Made by a program: the position numbers and the translations under genes. Below are positions 8,268-16,860 of a stretch of 64,000 nucleotides of DNA, piece after piece. The notes beneath the pieces were generated by a model, which saw only the letters and a program-made list of their open reading frames with translations, was not told the origin of the DNA and ran no database searches. The stretch is from the NCBI GenBank assembly GCA_025451995.1, contig JANWJE010000138.1:1-64000 (forward strand), in the 5' to 3' direction. The stretch is from Parachlamydiaceae bacterium (lineage in GTDB: Bacteria > Chlamydiota > Chlamydiia > Chlamydiales > Parachlamydiaceae). Position 1 is the first letter of the stretch, and each line of letters begins with the position of its first letter.

Positions 8268-8567
8268 TCATTTTTCGTGCATTTTTACAAATTCTAAAAT
8301 TTTTTGAGCACCTTCATCCGGGCTCATCTTTGCATAGTCAAGTTCTAAATCATAAATATTACCCTTATGAACAGTATGATAATGACTGCCGGCATGACCA
8401 ATCGGGCTGGTGCTGCGCGCACGTTCACGCGCTTGCAAAACCTCAAGAGGGACATGGATACCGATAACATACACGGAACACCCTTTCAACTCCCCTAATA
8501 AATCTTGCAACCAGTGGGGTTCGTACATGATATAATCGACCACTACATTATTACCGGCCTTTGCAAC
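8268..8567 (-). pseudogene. C-terminal remnant of a chloramphenicol-phosphotransferase-like kinase
   Basis: The frame from 8567 reads VAKAGNNVVVDYIMYEPHWL, then GCSVYVIGIHVPLEVLQARERARSTSPIGHA and an HKGNIYDLELD ending. This is the second half of the CPT-like (AAA_33) small-molecule kinase family. The first half, with the P-loop, is missing. Upstream of 8567 the sequence switches to the pentapeptide gene at 8551-8736, which stops at 8551 in another frame. A short internal ATG at 8543 could give only a 91-residue fragment without a nucleotide-binding site. This looks like the product of a deletion that fused two unrelated genes. Confidence 0.65.
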
Positions 8568-8736
8568 TGAAATTACAGTTAGAAAAAGTGCATGTACAAA
8601 ATTTCACGTTCCTTAAAGTAGCCTCGGAAAAATCACAATTTTTGAAGACGCACTCAATACAAGAGACACTTTCAAGCTTTTTCTTGGAAAAGTTTTCAGA
8701 TTGAATTGTTTGGCCTTCTAAATTTTCTTTGTTCAC
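8551..8736 (-). pseudogene. truncated pentapeptide-repeat protein
   Basis: Sixty-one codons from a GTG at 8736, with GGTGA about 9 bases upstream. Repeating units such as CVFKN CDFSE ATLRN VKFCT CTFSN CNFS show the A(N/D)LxX pentapeptide pattern, which folds as a right-handed quadrilateral helix. The frame ends with CKGR and a stop exactly where phosphotransferase-like sequence begins, so it has lost its C-terminal part. A similar but differently damaged copy lies at 16956-17242 and shows how the protein would have continued (NLSLPKLDACHFQDVQF). Function unknown. Confidence 0.6.
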
Positions 8737-8788
8737 AAAACATCACCTTTACTTTTTAACATTTCAATTAGTTAAATTTGTTAAATCG

Positions 8789-9586
8789 TTAACCATTTGT
8801 CATATATCGTTTTACAGACCAGTGCCAAAAGCGATTTGCAATAAATAAACATGAAACAGAAGCTGTTATAAGCGCTGGTAATGCAAAACTATCGGTAGGG
8901 TCAACTAACACTCTTGTAGGAAAGCTGGCTATCATGCCAACTGGAATGACGAGTAAAATCAAATAACGAATTCCTGGCCCATACAGTTTATCCGGTCTTT
9001 GACCCATTTTGAAGAAAGAAAAATAAAGATCGTGGAAATGTTCCGCTCTAATAATCAATAGGGCTATTGTAGAGAAAATTAATCTTGTTGAATAAAATAT
9101 GGATAATGCAGCAGGGATCACGACCATGATTAAGAGCGATCTCATCCATGGAAAACCCCCTGGAAGTAAAGAAAAACTCCATAATAACCATGCAAAAGCA
9201 AACATGGCATTTAAAATAAATCCGCATTGAAGCTTTTGAGATGTCATCAGTTGTTGTGAACTTACCGGTTTTAATAAAAGAAGGTCGAGGTCTCGACGTG
9301 CAATCTTTTCTGAAAATACTTCAAAATTATAAGCGAACAAGATCATCTGAAATGCATCTACGATAAAGAGTATGCCTAAAAAAACTCGCATTTCAGCAAT
9401 CCTCCATCCTCCTAAACTATCAAAATGAAGATAAAGCGCTTCAAACAAAATGATTTGCATTGCATACCAGAGAATGTCATTGATGAATTGCAGCCCAAGA
9501 TTAAAAGGGACTTGTAGATCAGCAATGGCACTTAACTTAAATAGACTCCACTCTAAAGTGAACATTTTTTTCATTGAATACCACAT
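8789..9586 (-). CDS. ABC-2 family permease, second subunit (DUF990 / viologen-exporter type)
   Basis: A 265-residue membrane protein with about six hydrophobic segments. The ARRDLDLLLLKPVSSQ segment is the amphipathic turn that is conserved in this ABC-2 subfamily, in which two related permeases and one ATPase form an exporter (including viologen-type exporters of cyanobacteria). The start was placed at the ATG at 9586, which overlaps the stop of the upstream permease as TAATG; an in-frame ATG at 9628 lies inside that gene. Last gene of a three-gene operon. The substrate is unknown. Confidence 0.8.
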   Translation of the reverse strand: MWYSMKKMFTLEWSLFKLSAIADLQVPFNLGLQFINDILWYAMQIILFEALYLHFDSLGGWRIAEMRVFLGILFIVDAFQMILFAYNFEVFSEKIARRDLDLLLLKPVSSQQLMTSQKLQCGFILNAMFAFAWLLWSFSLLPGGFPWMRSLLIMVVIPAALSIFYSTRLIFSTIALLIIRAEHFHDLYFSFFKMGQRPDKLYGPGIRYLILLVIPVGMIASFPTRVLVDPTDSFALPALITASVSCLFIANRFWHWSVKRYMTNG

Positions 9587-10401
9587 TATGCCCCGGTACC
9601 CCCATAGCGTCTCAATCCCATTTTCCATATAAATTTTGCTAGCAAACCGAATAACATCCCGCCAAGTGCAAGACTGACGAATCCTTTCATAAAGGTAATA
9701 GTGTCAATTCTTCCGGATAGATAGGATGCCGGTAAATAAATCCCGCAACTAAAAGGTAGAGCAATCACCCATTCGCGTATTGGAGATGGAAGTAAGTCTA
9801 GGGGCATTAGTTCACCTGTAAGAATCCATAGGATCATATTTTTAGAGTTGTTCAGACTATAGACATTGTCAAAGAAAAAACTCATTGCTGCAACAGCAAA
9901 GTGCAATGAAAAAAGAAGGATTACATAGGATATTCCCATCATCAAAACTAAAGGAAGTCTATTTAAATGAAATGGAAGATCCCACATCCACGCTATAAGT
10001 ATAACAACCGGAACCATTGTCAACACTGTAATCATCTTTTGCCCTAACAATTGCCCAAGATGGTATTCATAAAAAGAGCTGGGCCTGAGCAATAAAGCAT
10101 TCACACTTCCATTGTTAATTTCGGCAATCATCGCTCGCTCAAATCGCCAATTGATGCTTCCTAACTGCAGGATTAAGTAGAGAAAATACCCTAAATAGTA
10201 ATTGATAGGAAATCCACCCAATTGATCACGCCCTGAAGCTTTAATCAAACCGATCCAAAAGACAGCTTCAACTAAGAAAAAGCTAATAGGAATTAATGCA
10301 ACCCCCATAATAAAATCTATGGGATAGGTAATCCTAGTGGAAATTCCTAGCTTTATGCAAGCTAGATTCCTTTTCAAGAAAGATACGTATGACATCTTCA
10401 A
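9586..10401 (-). CDS. ABC-2 family permease, first subunit (DUF990-like)
   Basis: A 271-residue integral membrane protein, paired with the permease that follows. It starts with MKMSYVSFLKRNLACIKLG, has hydrophobic segments near 30-50, 65-85, 115-140, 145-175 and 230-255, and includes AEINNGSVNALLLRPSSFYEYHLG, the counterpart of the LLKPVS motif of its partner. The gene begins 68 bases inside the end of the ATPase gene and ends in a TAATG overlap with the next permease, so all three are translationally coupled. It would form the heterodimeric channel of the exporter. Confidence 0.8.
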   Translation of the reverse strand: MKMSYVSFLKRNLACIKLGISTRITYPIDFIMGVALIPISFFLVEAVFWIGLIKASGRDQLGGFPINYYLGYFLYLILQLGSINWRFERAMIAEINNGSVNALLLRPSSFYEYHLGQLLGQKMITVLTMVPVVILIAWMWDLPFHLNRLPLVLMMGISYVILLFSLHFAVAAMSFFFDNVYSLNNSKNMILWILTGELMPLDLLPSPIREWVIALPFSCGIYLPASYLSGRIDTITFMKGFVSLALGGMLFGLLAKFIWKMGLRRYGGTGA

Positions 10402-11344
10402 AATCCGGTTCTTCTATTTTTAAATCCCGAATAAGGGTTTGTGAGGTAATGATTTTTAATGCTTCAAAAAGTTCTGTGGATGAGAGCGAATGATCAACCG
10501 AAAGTGAACCCTTAGGAATTTTTAAATTTGAAGAGATAAATACTTCATTCTCTAAAGGAGTGATAAAATCAGTCACTAGACGTTTTGTAGATGGTGTTAA
10601 AGACATAAAATGTTCAACAGTTCCATCATAAGCAATAGCTCCATGGCTCATGAGAAGAAGACGATCAGCTAAGAGTGCAATATCATCCATATAATGACTT
10701 GTAAGGATAACTGTAACTCCCGTACCCTTTAGCTCTTCTAAAATGAATTGACGGATATTGGTTTGAGCAACAACATCCAAGCCAATAGTCGGTTCATCGA
10801 GAAAAAGTATTTTTGGAGTATGCAAGAGGGCGCCAATAAGTTCCATCTTCATTCTTTCCCCTAGACTTAAACGCCGTAAAGGGATATTTAGCACATGCAT
10901 GCAATCTAATCTATTCGCAAGCTCGTCAACACGCTTTAAAGTTTCTGTTTTGTTCAAATCATAGATTGTGATCAATAAATGAAAGCTATCCTTAGCTGAA
11001 ATATCCCACCAAAGTTGGTTTTTCTGTCCTAAAAGCAAACTGATCTGTTTTAAAAAAGCATTTGGGCGTTCCCAAGGCGTAAAACCTAAAACGGAAGCTT
11101 CCCCTGATGACGGGAATATTAAACCGGATAATAGTTTTAATAGCGTTGTTTTTCCAGCACCATTTGCTCCCACTAAACCGACAATTTGTCCTTTAGGAAT
11201 TATTAGATCAGTTGGCAACAAAGCTTGTTTAATTTCAAATTTTTTAGAAAAAAAAGTTTTAAAAGAATTTAAAAAACCAGTTTCTTTTTTAAAAGTTTTA
11301 TAGGAGCGAGATAACTGGGTTGTTTGAATGGCAATTTCGTCCAT
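10334..11344 (-). CDS. ABC transporter ATPase of the ABC-2 exporter
   Basis: A 336-residue ATPase of the DrrA/NatA-like class. It contains Walker A GANGAGKTT near residue 60, the Q-loop region LLLGQKNQLWWDIS, a signature LSLGERMKMELIGALL (LSLGE variant usual for this subfamily), Walker B ILFLDEPTIGLD and the H-loop LTSHYMDD. About 100 residues follow the ATPase core. First gene of the operon with the two permeases. The stretch before it (11345-11436) separates it from the NUDIX genes and probably holds the promoter, though no clear boxes were found. Role: powering export of an unknown compound. Confidence 0.85.
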   Translation of the reverse strand: MDEIAIQTTQLSRSYKTFKKETGFLNSFKTFFSKKFEIKQALLPTDLIIPKGQIVGLVGANGAGKTTLLKLLSGLIFPSSGEASVLGFTPWERPNAFLKQISLLLGQKNQLWWDISAKDSFHLLITIYDLNKTETLKRVDELANRLDCMHVLNIPLRRLSLGERMKMELIGALLHTPKILFLDEPTIGLDVVAQTNIRQFILEELKGTGVTVILTSHYMDDIALLADRLLLMSHGAIAYDGTVEHFMSLTPSTKRLVTDFITPLENEVFISSNLKIPKGSLSVDHSLSSTELFEALKIITSQTLIRDLKIEEPDFEDVIRIFLEKESSLHKARNFH

Positions 11345-11436
11345 AACTTTGAGAAATGTTTTATGATTTTTAATAGCAAATCGGCTAGTAGAATAGAGTA
11401 TTGGTTAAAAAAGATAAAGCTTTGCAACTTTTCTTT

Positions 11437-11877
11437 TCATTGAAGGCATGAAATAATAGACATATTTTCGATATTTCTTTTCTTTATTAAAGAACGAATG
11501 GGAGTAAAAAGTGGTGAAGGAAGCAAACTTCCATCAAACCATTCCCATCCCTCACACTTCTCTGGCTCTAAGAGTTGCAGTTCCCCTTCAAACTGATCAA
11601 CGATGACAAACAGCGTGACATAATGTTTACTTTCTTCAATGATATCATTAACCCAAGGGCCCATCTGCATGGAAAGAGCTTTTAATCCTGTTTCTTCTAA
11701 TAATTCTCGGTAAGCACAATCTTCAACAGTTTCTCCAAATTCAAGATGGCCTCCAGCAAATGACCATTCTCCAGAGCCGTGAGCTCCTTTTCTTTTACCC
11801 AAAAGTATTTTCCCATCATCGATGACTATAATCCCTACGCCAATCCTTGGCTTTAAGTTTTGATCAACCGTTTTCAT
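11437..11877 (-). CDS. NUDIX hydrolase, NUDT15/MutT-like
   Basis: The NUDIX box GHLEFGETVEDCAYRELLEE follows the G-x5-E-x7-RE-U-x-E-E pattern completely. Flanking features LLGKRKGAHGSGEWSFAGG, the HYVTLFVIVDQFEGE strand and EPEKCEGWEWF match the NUDT15-like group, which hydrolyses modified or surplus nucleoside triphosphates. The start was set at the ATG at 11877: it overlaps the upstream stop as ATGA and has GGAG 8 bases before it, whereas the ATG at 11898 does not. It is the last gene of ada-tag-nudix-nudix, where cleaning the nucleotide pool fits with alkylation repair. Confidence 0.85.
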   Translation of the reverse strand: MKTVDQNLKPRIGVGIIVIDDGKILLGKRKGAHGSGEWSFAGGHLEFGETVEDCAYRELLEETGLKALSMQMGPWVNDIIEESKHYVTLFVIVDQFEGELQLLEPEKCEGWEWFDGSLLPSPLFTPIRSLIKKRNIENMSIISCLQ

Positions 11878-12443
11878 ACATTCTCCAAAGGGTAGCATTG
11901 CTTTTTCAAAACGAGAAGAAGACTTTTAAGATATTTATCAAGGTCCTCAAGCCTCTGCATCTCTTCAATACCGAGCCATTGTATTTGATTAAACTCTTCT
12001 TTATCATAGATTAAAGAATCTTCAGGCTTCCATTTTATGGCATACCACAATGAAACATCAGTATGTTGAGTCACATTCCCTACGGTTTCTGTAACCGTCA
12101 AAAAAAGAGGTTTTTCAAAAATAAATTCTGTTTCAATTCCCAATTTTTCTTTTGCTTCTCGCTTCACAGTGTCTTTTGGATTTTCGTTTATTTCTACATG
12201 CCCTCCTGGAGGAAGCCATAGCTCTGCTTTTTTGTGATCGACCAGTAGTACTTGCGATTGATCGGGGGAAAAAACTAAAAAGTATGAGACCAAATGGATA
12301 GGTGGATTTGCCGGTTTTTCAATGCGAAAAATTTCAAGATTTGTTTTAAGCCAATCCATAACATAATTGATGTGTTGCCTTTCAATTTCATCAAGGGGTT
12401 GTATCTCTGAAACTAAATCGCGAATTTCATTTCTGATATTCAT
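11874..12443 (-). CDS. NUDIX hydrolase
   Basis: A 189-residue NUDIX protein with an N-terminal helical extension (MNIRNEIRDLVSEIQPLDEI). The box reads GHVEINENPKDTVKREAKEK, so the RE and the next E are kept but the second metal-binding E is K. The HVEINE and LWLPPGG segments and the D-VSLWYAIKWK strand match a group often annotated simply as NUDIX hydrolase. Catalytic efficiency could be reduced by the changed box. The start at 12443 overlaps the tag stop as ATGA, with AGGA 6 bases upstream. Substrate unknown; the operon suggests a role in the nucleotide pool. Confidence 0.8.
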   Translation of the reverse strand: MNIRNEIRDLVSEIQPLDEIERQHINYVMDWLKTNLEIFRIEKPANPPIHLVSYFLVFSPDQSQVLLVDHKKAELWLPPGGHVEINENPKDTVKREAKEKLGIETEFIFEKPLFLTVTETVGNVTQHTDVSLWYAIKWKPEDSLIYDKEEFNQIQWLGIEEMQRLEDLDKYLKSLLLVLKKQCYPLENV

Positions 12444-13018
12444 ATTGTTTCCTGATTTGCGCACCAACAATCGGTTAAATGGTCATCTACAAGACCAACA
12501 GCTTGCATAAATGCATACATGATTGTAGAGCCTACAAACGACATGCCTCTTTTTTTAAGATCTTTTGAAAGAGCATCGCTGATGGGCGTCGATACGGGAA
12601 TATCTTTTAGAGATTTTCTTCGCGTGACTATTGGTTTATTATCCACAAAATTCCATAGGTAGTTGGAGAATGAACCAAAATCTTTCTGAATCTGTAAAAA
12701 TACTGAAGCATTCTGGCGAGCAGCATAAATTTTCAATCGATTTCGAATAATTCCTTGATTTTCAAGAAGTTCATTTAATTCATCATCTGTCATCCGAGCG
12801 ACTTTGAAAGGATCAAAATGGTAAAAGGCTTTTCGATACTCCTCTCGCCTTTTGAGAATTGTCTCCCAGCTTAAGCCTGCCTGAGATCCTTCAAGGATAA
12901 GCATTTCAAATAAGTGTCTGTCGTCATAAACCGGAATCCCCCATTCATTGTCATGATAGTCTGCGTAGAATTCTTTGCCGGGCGCTGATCCAAAACATCT
13001 TTTCTTATTGTCTTTCAT
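12440..13018 (-). CDS. tag: 3-methyladenine DNA glycosylase I
   Basis: A 192-residue Tag family protein that removes 3-methyladenine from alkylated DNA. The family signatures are present: RCFG with the first zinc Cys, YHDNEWGIPVYDD, FEMLILEGSQAGLSWETILKRR, and the C-terminal zinc ligands in DDHLTDC. The GMSFVGSTIMYAFMQAVGLVDDH block is essentially canonical. The start lies 14 bases inside the end of ada, and the stop overlaps the next gene as ATGA. Together with ada this makes a compact adaptive-response operon. The zinc ligands and the substrate pocket aromatic residues look intact, so the enzyme should be active. Confidence 0.93.
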   Translation of the reverse strand: MKDNKKRCFGSAPGKEFYADYHDNEWGIPVYDDRHLFEMLILEGSQAGLSWETILKRREEYRKAFYHFDPFKVARMTDDELNELLENQGIIRNRLKIYAARQNASVFLQIQKDFGSFSNYLWNFVDNKPIVTRRKSLKDIPVSTPISDALSKDLKKRGMSFVGSTIMYAFMQAVGLVDDHLTDCWCANQETI

Positions 13019-14045
13019 GTTTTAAAAGCCACTCCTTCCTTTTAATCCCACCGCCATAGCCTCCAAGTTCCCCATTGCTATTGATCACCCGGTGGCATGG
13101 GATCACAATTGCGAATTGATTTGCTCCGTTAGCGAGGGCAACAGCGCGGAATGCCGACGGTTTTTCAATTGCTTTAGCAATTTCGGCATATGACCTAGTT
13201 TCCCCTCGAGGTATTTTTTGTAATTCTTCCCACACTCTTTTTTGAAATGGAGAGCCAATGAGGAAAAGGGGTGTTGTAAATTCAGGGGATTTACCAGAAA
13301 AATAATCTTTAAGCTCCTTTTCTATTTGCTCGATTGGATTGGTTTTGCCCGGGATAATTGGAAGTTTTGTTTTCTTTCTAAGTCGTTCAATTTCTTTTTC
13401 TAAACCTCTTCTATCGACAAATTCTAAGAGATAGAGTGCATCATCATTTGCTATTGCGAGCATGGAACCCAAGGGAGTGTCGATCCAAGCGGCTTTCAAA
13501 ACTTCTTGTGTCGCACTTTTTGATGGAGGAGATCCCATAATGCGTGAAAAGGCGTCTCTAAAGCCGCTGCCGGATTCATAACCGCTAGAAAGCTGAGCTT
13601 CTATCACAGCTTCTCCTCCCCTGATTTGTTTCATCGCTAGACCCATTCTTCTAGCTCTTGCATAGGCAATAAAGGTCATTCCAAAGCGCTTTTTAAATTG
13701 TCGCCGCGCTGTGGATGTATCTATTGAAAGATGTCTAAAATCGCCATCTTTCCAATGTTTTTCTGGATTATTTTCCACTGCTTCAACCAGAGTTTGCACA
13801 AGTTTGGAGACAACATTGGGATGAGAAAGGGGGTTACATCGTTTACATGGTCTATACGAAGCCAATAGGGCCTCTTGAACGCTCTCAAAAAACTCGCAAT
13901 TTTCTATCTTCGGTTTTCTCGCAGAACAAGTAGGCCTGCAGAAAACTCCAGTTGTTCTAACTCCCACAAAAAACAGTCCTTCATAGGTTTTATCTTTATT
14001 TAATAGGGCTTGATAATATTCTTTTTTGGTTTTATCAGTAAGCAC
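13005..14045 (-). CDS. ada: Ada: methylphosphotriester/O6-alkylguanine-DNA methyltransferase and regulator
   Basis: A three-part adaptive-response protein. The N-terminal zinc domain carries GVFCRPTCSARKPK and YRPCKRCNP, the four zinc Cys including the methyl-accepting one. An AraC-type helix-turn-helix follows (STARRQFKKRFGMTFIAYARARR). The C-terminal MGMT domain has GETRSYAEIA and the acceptor Cys in IPCHRVI, then GELGGYGGG. Chosen start is the GTG at 14045, which has AAGGAG 8 bases upstream; an in-frame TTG at 14084 has none. First gene of the ada-tag-nudix-nudix operon, all joined by overlaps. In known systems methylated Ada activates its own operon. No clear Ada box was found upstream. 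Confidence 0.93.
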   Translation of the reverse strand: MLTDKTKKEYYQALLNKDKTYEGLFFVGVRTTGVFCRPTCSARKPKIENCEFFESVQEALLASYRPCKRCNPLSHPNVVSKLVQTLVEAVENNPEKHWKDGDFRHLSIDTSTARRQFKKRFGMTFIAYARARRMGLAMKQIRGGEAVIEAQLSSGYESGSGFRDAFSRIMGSPPSKSATQEVLKAAWIDTPLGSMLAIANDDALYLLEFVDRRGLEKEIERLRKKTKLPIIPGKTNPIEQIEKELKDYFSGKSPEFTTPLFLIGSPFQKRVWEELQKIPRGETRSYAEIAKAIEKPSAFRAVALANGANQFAIVIPCHRVINSNGELGGYGGGIKRKEWLLKHERQ

Positions 14046-14163
14046 AGATTCTGCTCCTTTTTCACCCCATTTTATTGCATGCAAAATTTATCTGCCGCCG
14101 AATTTCAGGCATTGATTTTTTAAAATTTCTTTTTTCTATAGTCTGCAAGAGACAATAAACTTG

Positions 14164-14913
14164 CTACTGATCTATCTTTTTTTTAAAAATTTCAAGCTGC
14201 TGTTTACGAATCACTAGTTTCGGATCTTTCAAGACAATCTGTTCACCTTTAGAAAGATATGTTTTTGCTTGTTCATTTTTCTGATCACTAATCAAAATCT
14301 TAGCTAAACGAAGATAGGCGCCAGAGATCCAAACATTAATTTTAAATGCGTCTTCCTTATCTTGGTGAGTTTGAATTTGTTGAACACCTTCTAGTATCAC
14401 TCTTTCACCTTCTTCCTTTCTGCCGTTTTTATAAATCGCCTCTCCCAAGTGGGCTAACCAATCACCTTTTTCGGCATTGTCCTGAGGATATAGATCAACA
14501 GCCTGTTTAAATTCAATTTCTGCACATTTGAAGTCTTTTAAAAAAATACAGGATTTTCCAAATAGGAAGTGTATCAAGTAATCACTATCATGAATATTAT
14601 GTTCTTGGGCTATCGTTAGCATGGATTCAGCTTCTTTTCTTGCTAAAATGGCGTACACTTTGTCTTCTTCATGATTAAAGAGATGCTGCCAAGAAACTAA
14701 GCGACCAGATAACACCCCCAAAACACCATTGTAATCATGTCTTTTCTGAAAACTGACAAGAGCATGATTGTACAAATTTAAAGCATCAAGTGTTTTGCCT
14801 TCTTCTCTCAAAATATCTGCTTGTTCACGAAGTATTTCAGCAGAGTCTGCCATGCATACAGCATTCAAGATTGTCAAAGTCATAGCAATTCCTATAATGT
14901 TTTTTTTGATCAT
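14164..14913 (-). CDS. secreted TPR-like repeat protein
   Basis: A 249-residue protein with a Sec-type signal (MIKKN, hydrophobic core, AVCMA before D) and then helical repeats. TPR-like pairs are visible at ADILREEGKTLDALNLYNHAL, at FLKDFKCAEIEFKQAVDLYP and at LAHLGEAIYKNGRKEEGERV, with a spacing near 34-40 residues. Such proteins are usually scaffolds for protein-protein contacts in the periplasm or outside the cell. It is alone between the ada operon and a small ORF on the other strand. No enzymatic motif is seen, and no family name can be given. Confidence 0.7.
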   Translation of the reverse strand: MIKKNIIGIAMTLTILNAVCMADSAEILREQADILREEGKTLDALNLYNHALVSFQKRHDYNGVLGVLSGRLVSWQHLFNHEEDKVYAILARKEAESMLTIAQEHNIHDSDYLIHFLFGKSCIFLKDFKCAEIEFKQAVDLYPQDNAEKGDWLAHLGEAIYKNGRKEEGERVILEGVQQIQTHQDKEDAFKINVWISGAYLRLAKILISDQKNEQAKTYLSKGEQIVLKDPKLVIRKQQLEIFKKKIDQ

Positions 14914-15018
14914 ACTGTTAAGATTTACCTATAGGGGTTAGTGTTGCGACTGCAAAAACGGTGCGCTAAATAGTTTATCTTATCATTGAAACAAAATCCA
15001 ATAGTATTTTAGCCATAA

Positions 15019-15162
15019 AGGCCTGAACATGATGCTCAAAGCAGCCGCTCTAGGCTTAAACTAGCCGAGGATATTTATAAAGAATGGAAACGTAAAGAAG
15101 GTAAAAATTCAGATGATATGATCCATATCTTGTCATTTTCCTTTCAAAAGCGATATTTTTGA
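15019..15162 (+). other. possible gene remnant, no start codon
   Basis: A 47-codon open stretch, directly preceded by an in-frame stop, reads RPEHDAQSSRSRLKLAEDIY and ends FSFQKRYF. Its charged, helix-like composition looks coding, but it has no start codon and no family was recognised. It is probably the last part of a lost gene. The surrounding 14914-15158 gap holds nothing else that I can support. Confidence 0.3.
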
Positions 15163-15380
15163 AAAACCCAATAAGCCCAACTTTCGCGCTCATTTTGGTA
15201 TTCAGCCAAATAACTCCATGTTTTATGCGGGCTGCCTTGAATAATAATGATTTTCATTGGGCCTTAGACCCAATTGGCTGGGTAACGATTCTGCTCTTCA
15301 TTTTGGGTGCTCTTGCATTATTCAAAAAAACTAGCGCGTTAAAAAAAATCAAAGAACAGTCTCAAGAAATTTCCAAGTAG
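15159..15380 (+). CDS. small hypothetical membrane protein
   Basis: Seventy-three codons with a TTG start at 15159 and no clear ribosome site; an ATG at codon 23 is another possible start. Two hydrophobic stretches are seen, near residues 7-20 and 40-55, followed by a basic tail (FKKTSALKKIKEQSQ). The first resembles a signal peptide. It is flanked by an apparent remnant and by a convergent ATPase gene. No family recognised; it may not be expressed. Confidence 0.4.
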   Translation: MKNPISPTFALILVFSQITPCFMRAALNNNDFHWALDPIGWVTILLFILGALALFKKTSALKKIKEQSQEISK

Positions 15381-15394
15381 GGTTGTGATATTGC

Positions 15395-16819
15395 TCACAA
15401 ATCGGCGATATCGATGATACGGTAAAAATAGCGACTGCTTAATAGAGCGTCGGAGACTGGACCTAAATGAAGCAAAACAGGCGAAATCCCAAAGCCTTTT
15501 GGATAGCTAAGAGAAGCTATTTTGGTTTTCATTGCATCGATCACTTCAAGCCCCAATTCACGACGGCGCATTTTGACTTCACAGACAAAAAGAGTATTGG
15601 AATGCATTTGAATCATATAATCAATTTGGCACCCTTTTTTGCGACCTGAGATTTTTTGAAAATAGGGATTATCTATAACAACATCTTGAGCGTGAATTCC
15701 AAGTGCCTGGTAAAGAAGAGATCTATTTTTTAGCAAAAGGTTTTCAAGTTGGAAGCCGAGCATAGGTTCCCATCCAGGCAAACTAGAAAGTGGAACTTCT
15801 AAAAACGACCCTTGATCAATTTTCGTAAGGTTGGGTTCAATATAATGGATATAGAAGCGAAGATAATTGTCGGAAAGCCGATACAGGGTCAGTTTTCCAG
15901 GCTTTCCTGTTTTTAAAGACCAGTCTGGATGTCTGCTGACAAATCCACAGATTTCAAGGGCTTTAATGTGATGGCTTAATGTACCGCTTGGCGAATAAGC
16001 CATTGTCTTTTGAAGAGTAACTCGATCTTTCATGCCCTGGCTTAGGATTGTAATGATCTTTTTATATATCTCTCCTCTAGAACTGAAAAGATCATTAAAA
16101 ATCCGATCAAATTCATGCACCAAAAGGCCATTTTTTTCAAAACAAAGACGTTTAATATTTTCATCAGCGCTTTGATGAGTTTGAATCTGCTCAAGATACC
16201 AAGGCACTCCTCCAGTCACACTCAAAATCTTAAAAAAATCGAGATCTGACCCTTTAAAGCCTTGAAGATTCAGTAATTCCCTGCATTGTGGAATCGATAA
16301 TTCTGTAAGTTCGAGGTAGAGAGAAACCCGACCAAAAAAAGCTGTGCTATTGATGATATTTTTATCAATCCAAGTCGAGATAGAACCGCATAAAATAAGG
16401 ATAATCGATGGATGGTTTTGCAGGACAAGATCCCACCAAACTTTTAACTTAGAGGTAAAAGTCGGATCTTTTGAACCCATCCACGAAATCTCATCAAAGA
16501 GAATTACAGTAGGTTTTGCGGTAAGATGTTTTGATAGATGAGCAAAACCATCACTCCAATCTGTGAAAGTAAAAGGAGGAAGATTGAACAAAGTCGTAAG
16601 TTCACGAGCAAAGGCTTCACGCTGATTCTGCGCTGTCACCCCTTTAACTGGAGCCAGCCCACTAAAGGGCAAAAAAACCTTACCTTTTCCGAATTCTTCG
16701 GCAAGACGGCTTTTCCCTATTCGACGACGACCTTTAATGACAACAAGACAGGCTCGACCTGACTTTGATAGATCTTCCAGCCTTCGTAACTCGTTATCTC
16801 TTCCGACAAATGGTTTCAT
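15395..16819 (-). CDS. AAA+ ATPase of the archaeal-ATPase/DUF234 family
   Basis: A 474-residue protein starting MKPFVGRDNELRRLE. The P-loop is the basic variant KGRRRIGKSRL used by this family. Walker B is VILFDEISWMG, sensor-like ILCGSIS follows, then the VTGGVPWYLEQ helix bundle typical of the archaeal ATPase group. A winged-helix part (YSPSGTLSHHIKALEICGFV) leads to the DUF234 end, a PD-(D/E)xK-like nuclease fold with QIDYMIQ and FVCEVK. Such proteins are scattered in archaea and host-associated bacteria; their role is unknown and transfer is common. A near-consensus promoter at 16827-16855 places the transcript start at or next to the ATG, so a leaderless mRNA is possible. Confidence 0.8.
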   Translation of the reverse strand: MKPFVGRDNELRRLEDLSKSGRACLVVIKGRRRIGKSRLAEEFGKGKVFLPFSGLAPVKGVTAQNQREAFARELTTLFNLPPFTFTDWSDGFAHLSKHLTAKPTVILFDEISWMGSKDPTFTSKLKVWWDLVLQNHPSIILILCGSISTWIDKNIINSTAFFGRVSLYLELTELSIPQCRELLNLQGFKGSDLDFFKILSVTGGVPWYLEQIQTHQSADENIKRLCFEKNGLLVHEFDRIFNDLFSSRGEIYKKIITILSQGMKDRVTLQKTMAYSPSGTLSHHIKALEICGFVSRHPDWSLKTGKPGKLTLYRLSDNYLRFYIHYIEPNLTKIDQGSFLEVPLSSLPGWEPMLGFQLENLLLKNRSLLYQALGIHAQDVVIDNPYFQKISGRKKGCQIDYMIQMHSNTLFVCEVKMRRRELGLEVIDAMKTKIASLSYPKGFGISPVLLHLGPVSDALLSSRYFYRIIDIADL

Positions 16820-16826
16820 ATAGTCT

Positions 16827-16855
16827 ATGATAAATGAGCATGATGTTTACGTCAA
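16827..16855 (-). promoter_or_regulatory. sigma70-like promoter of the DUF234 ATPase gene
   Basis: Read leftward: TTGACG (16855-16850), a 17-base spacer and TATCAT (16832-16827). The ATG of the ATPase gene follows 7 bases later, at 16819, so transcription would begin at the start codon. A nested dyad at 16861-16896 adjoins the -35 box, consistent with regulated expression. Confidence 0.5.
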
Positions 16856-16860
16856 TTTAT

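Noticed and set aside
14914-15158. tRNA or small RNA gene in the gap
   Set aside because: No cloverleaf, conserved T-loop or terminator could be found; only a start-less coding-like remnant.
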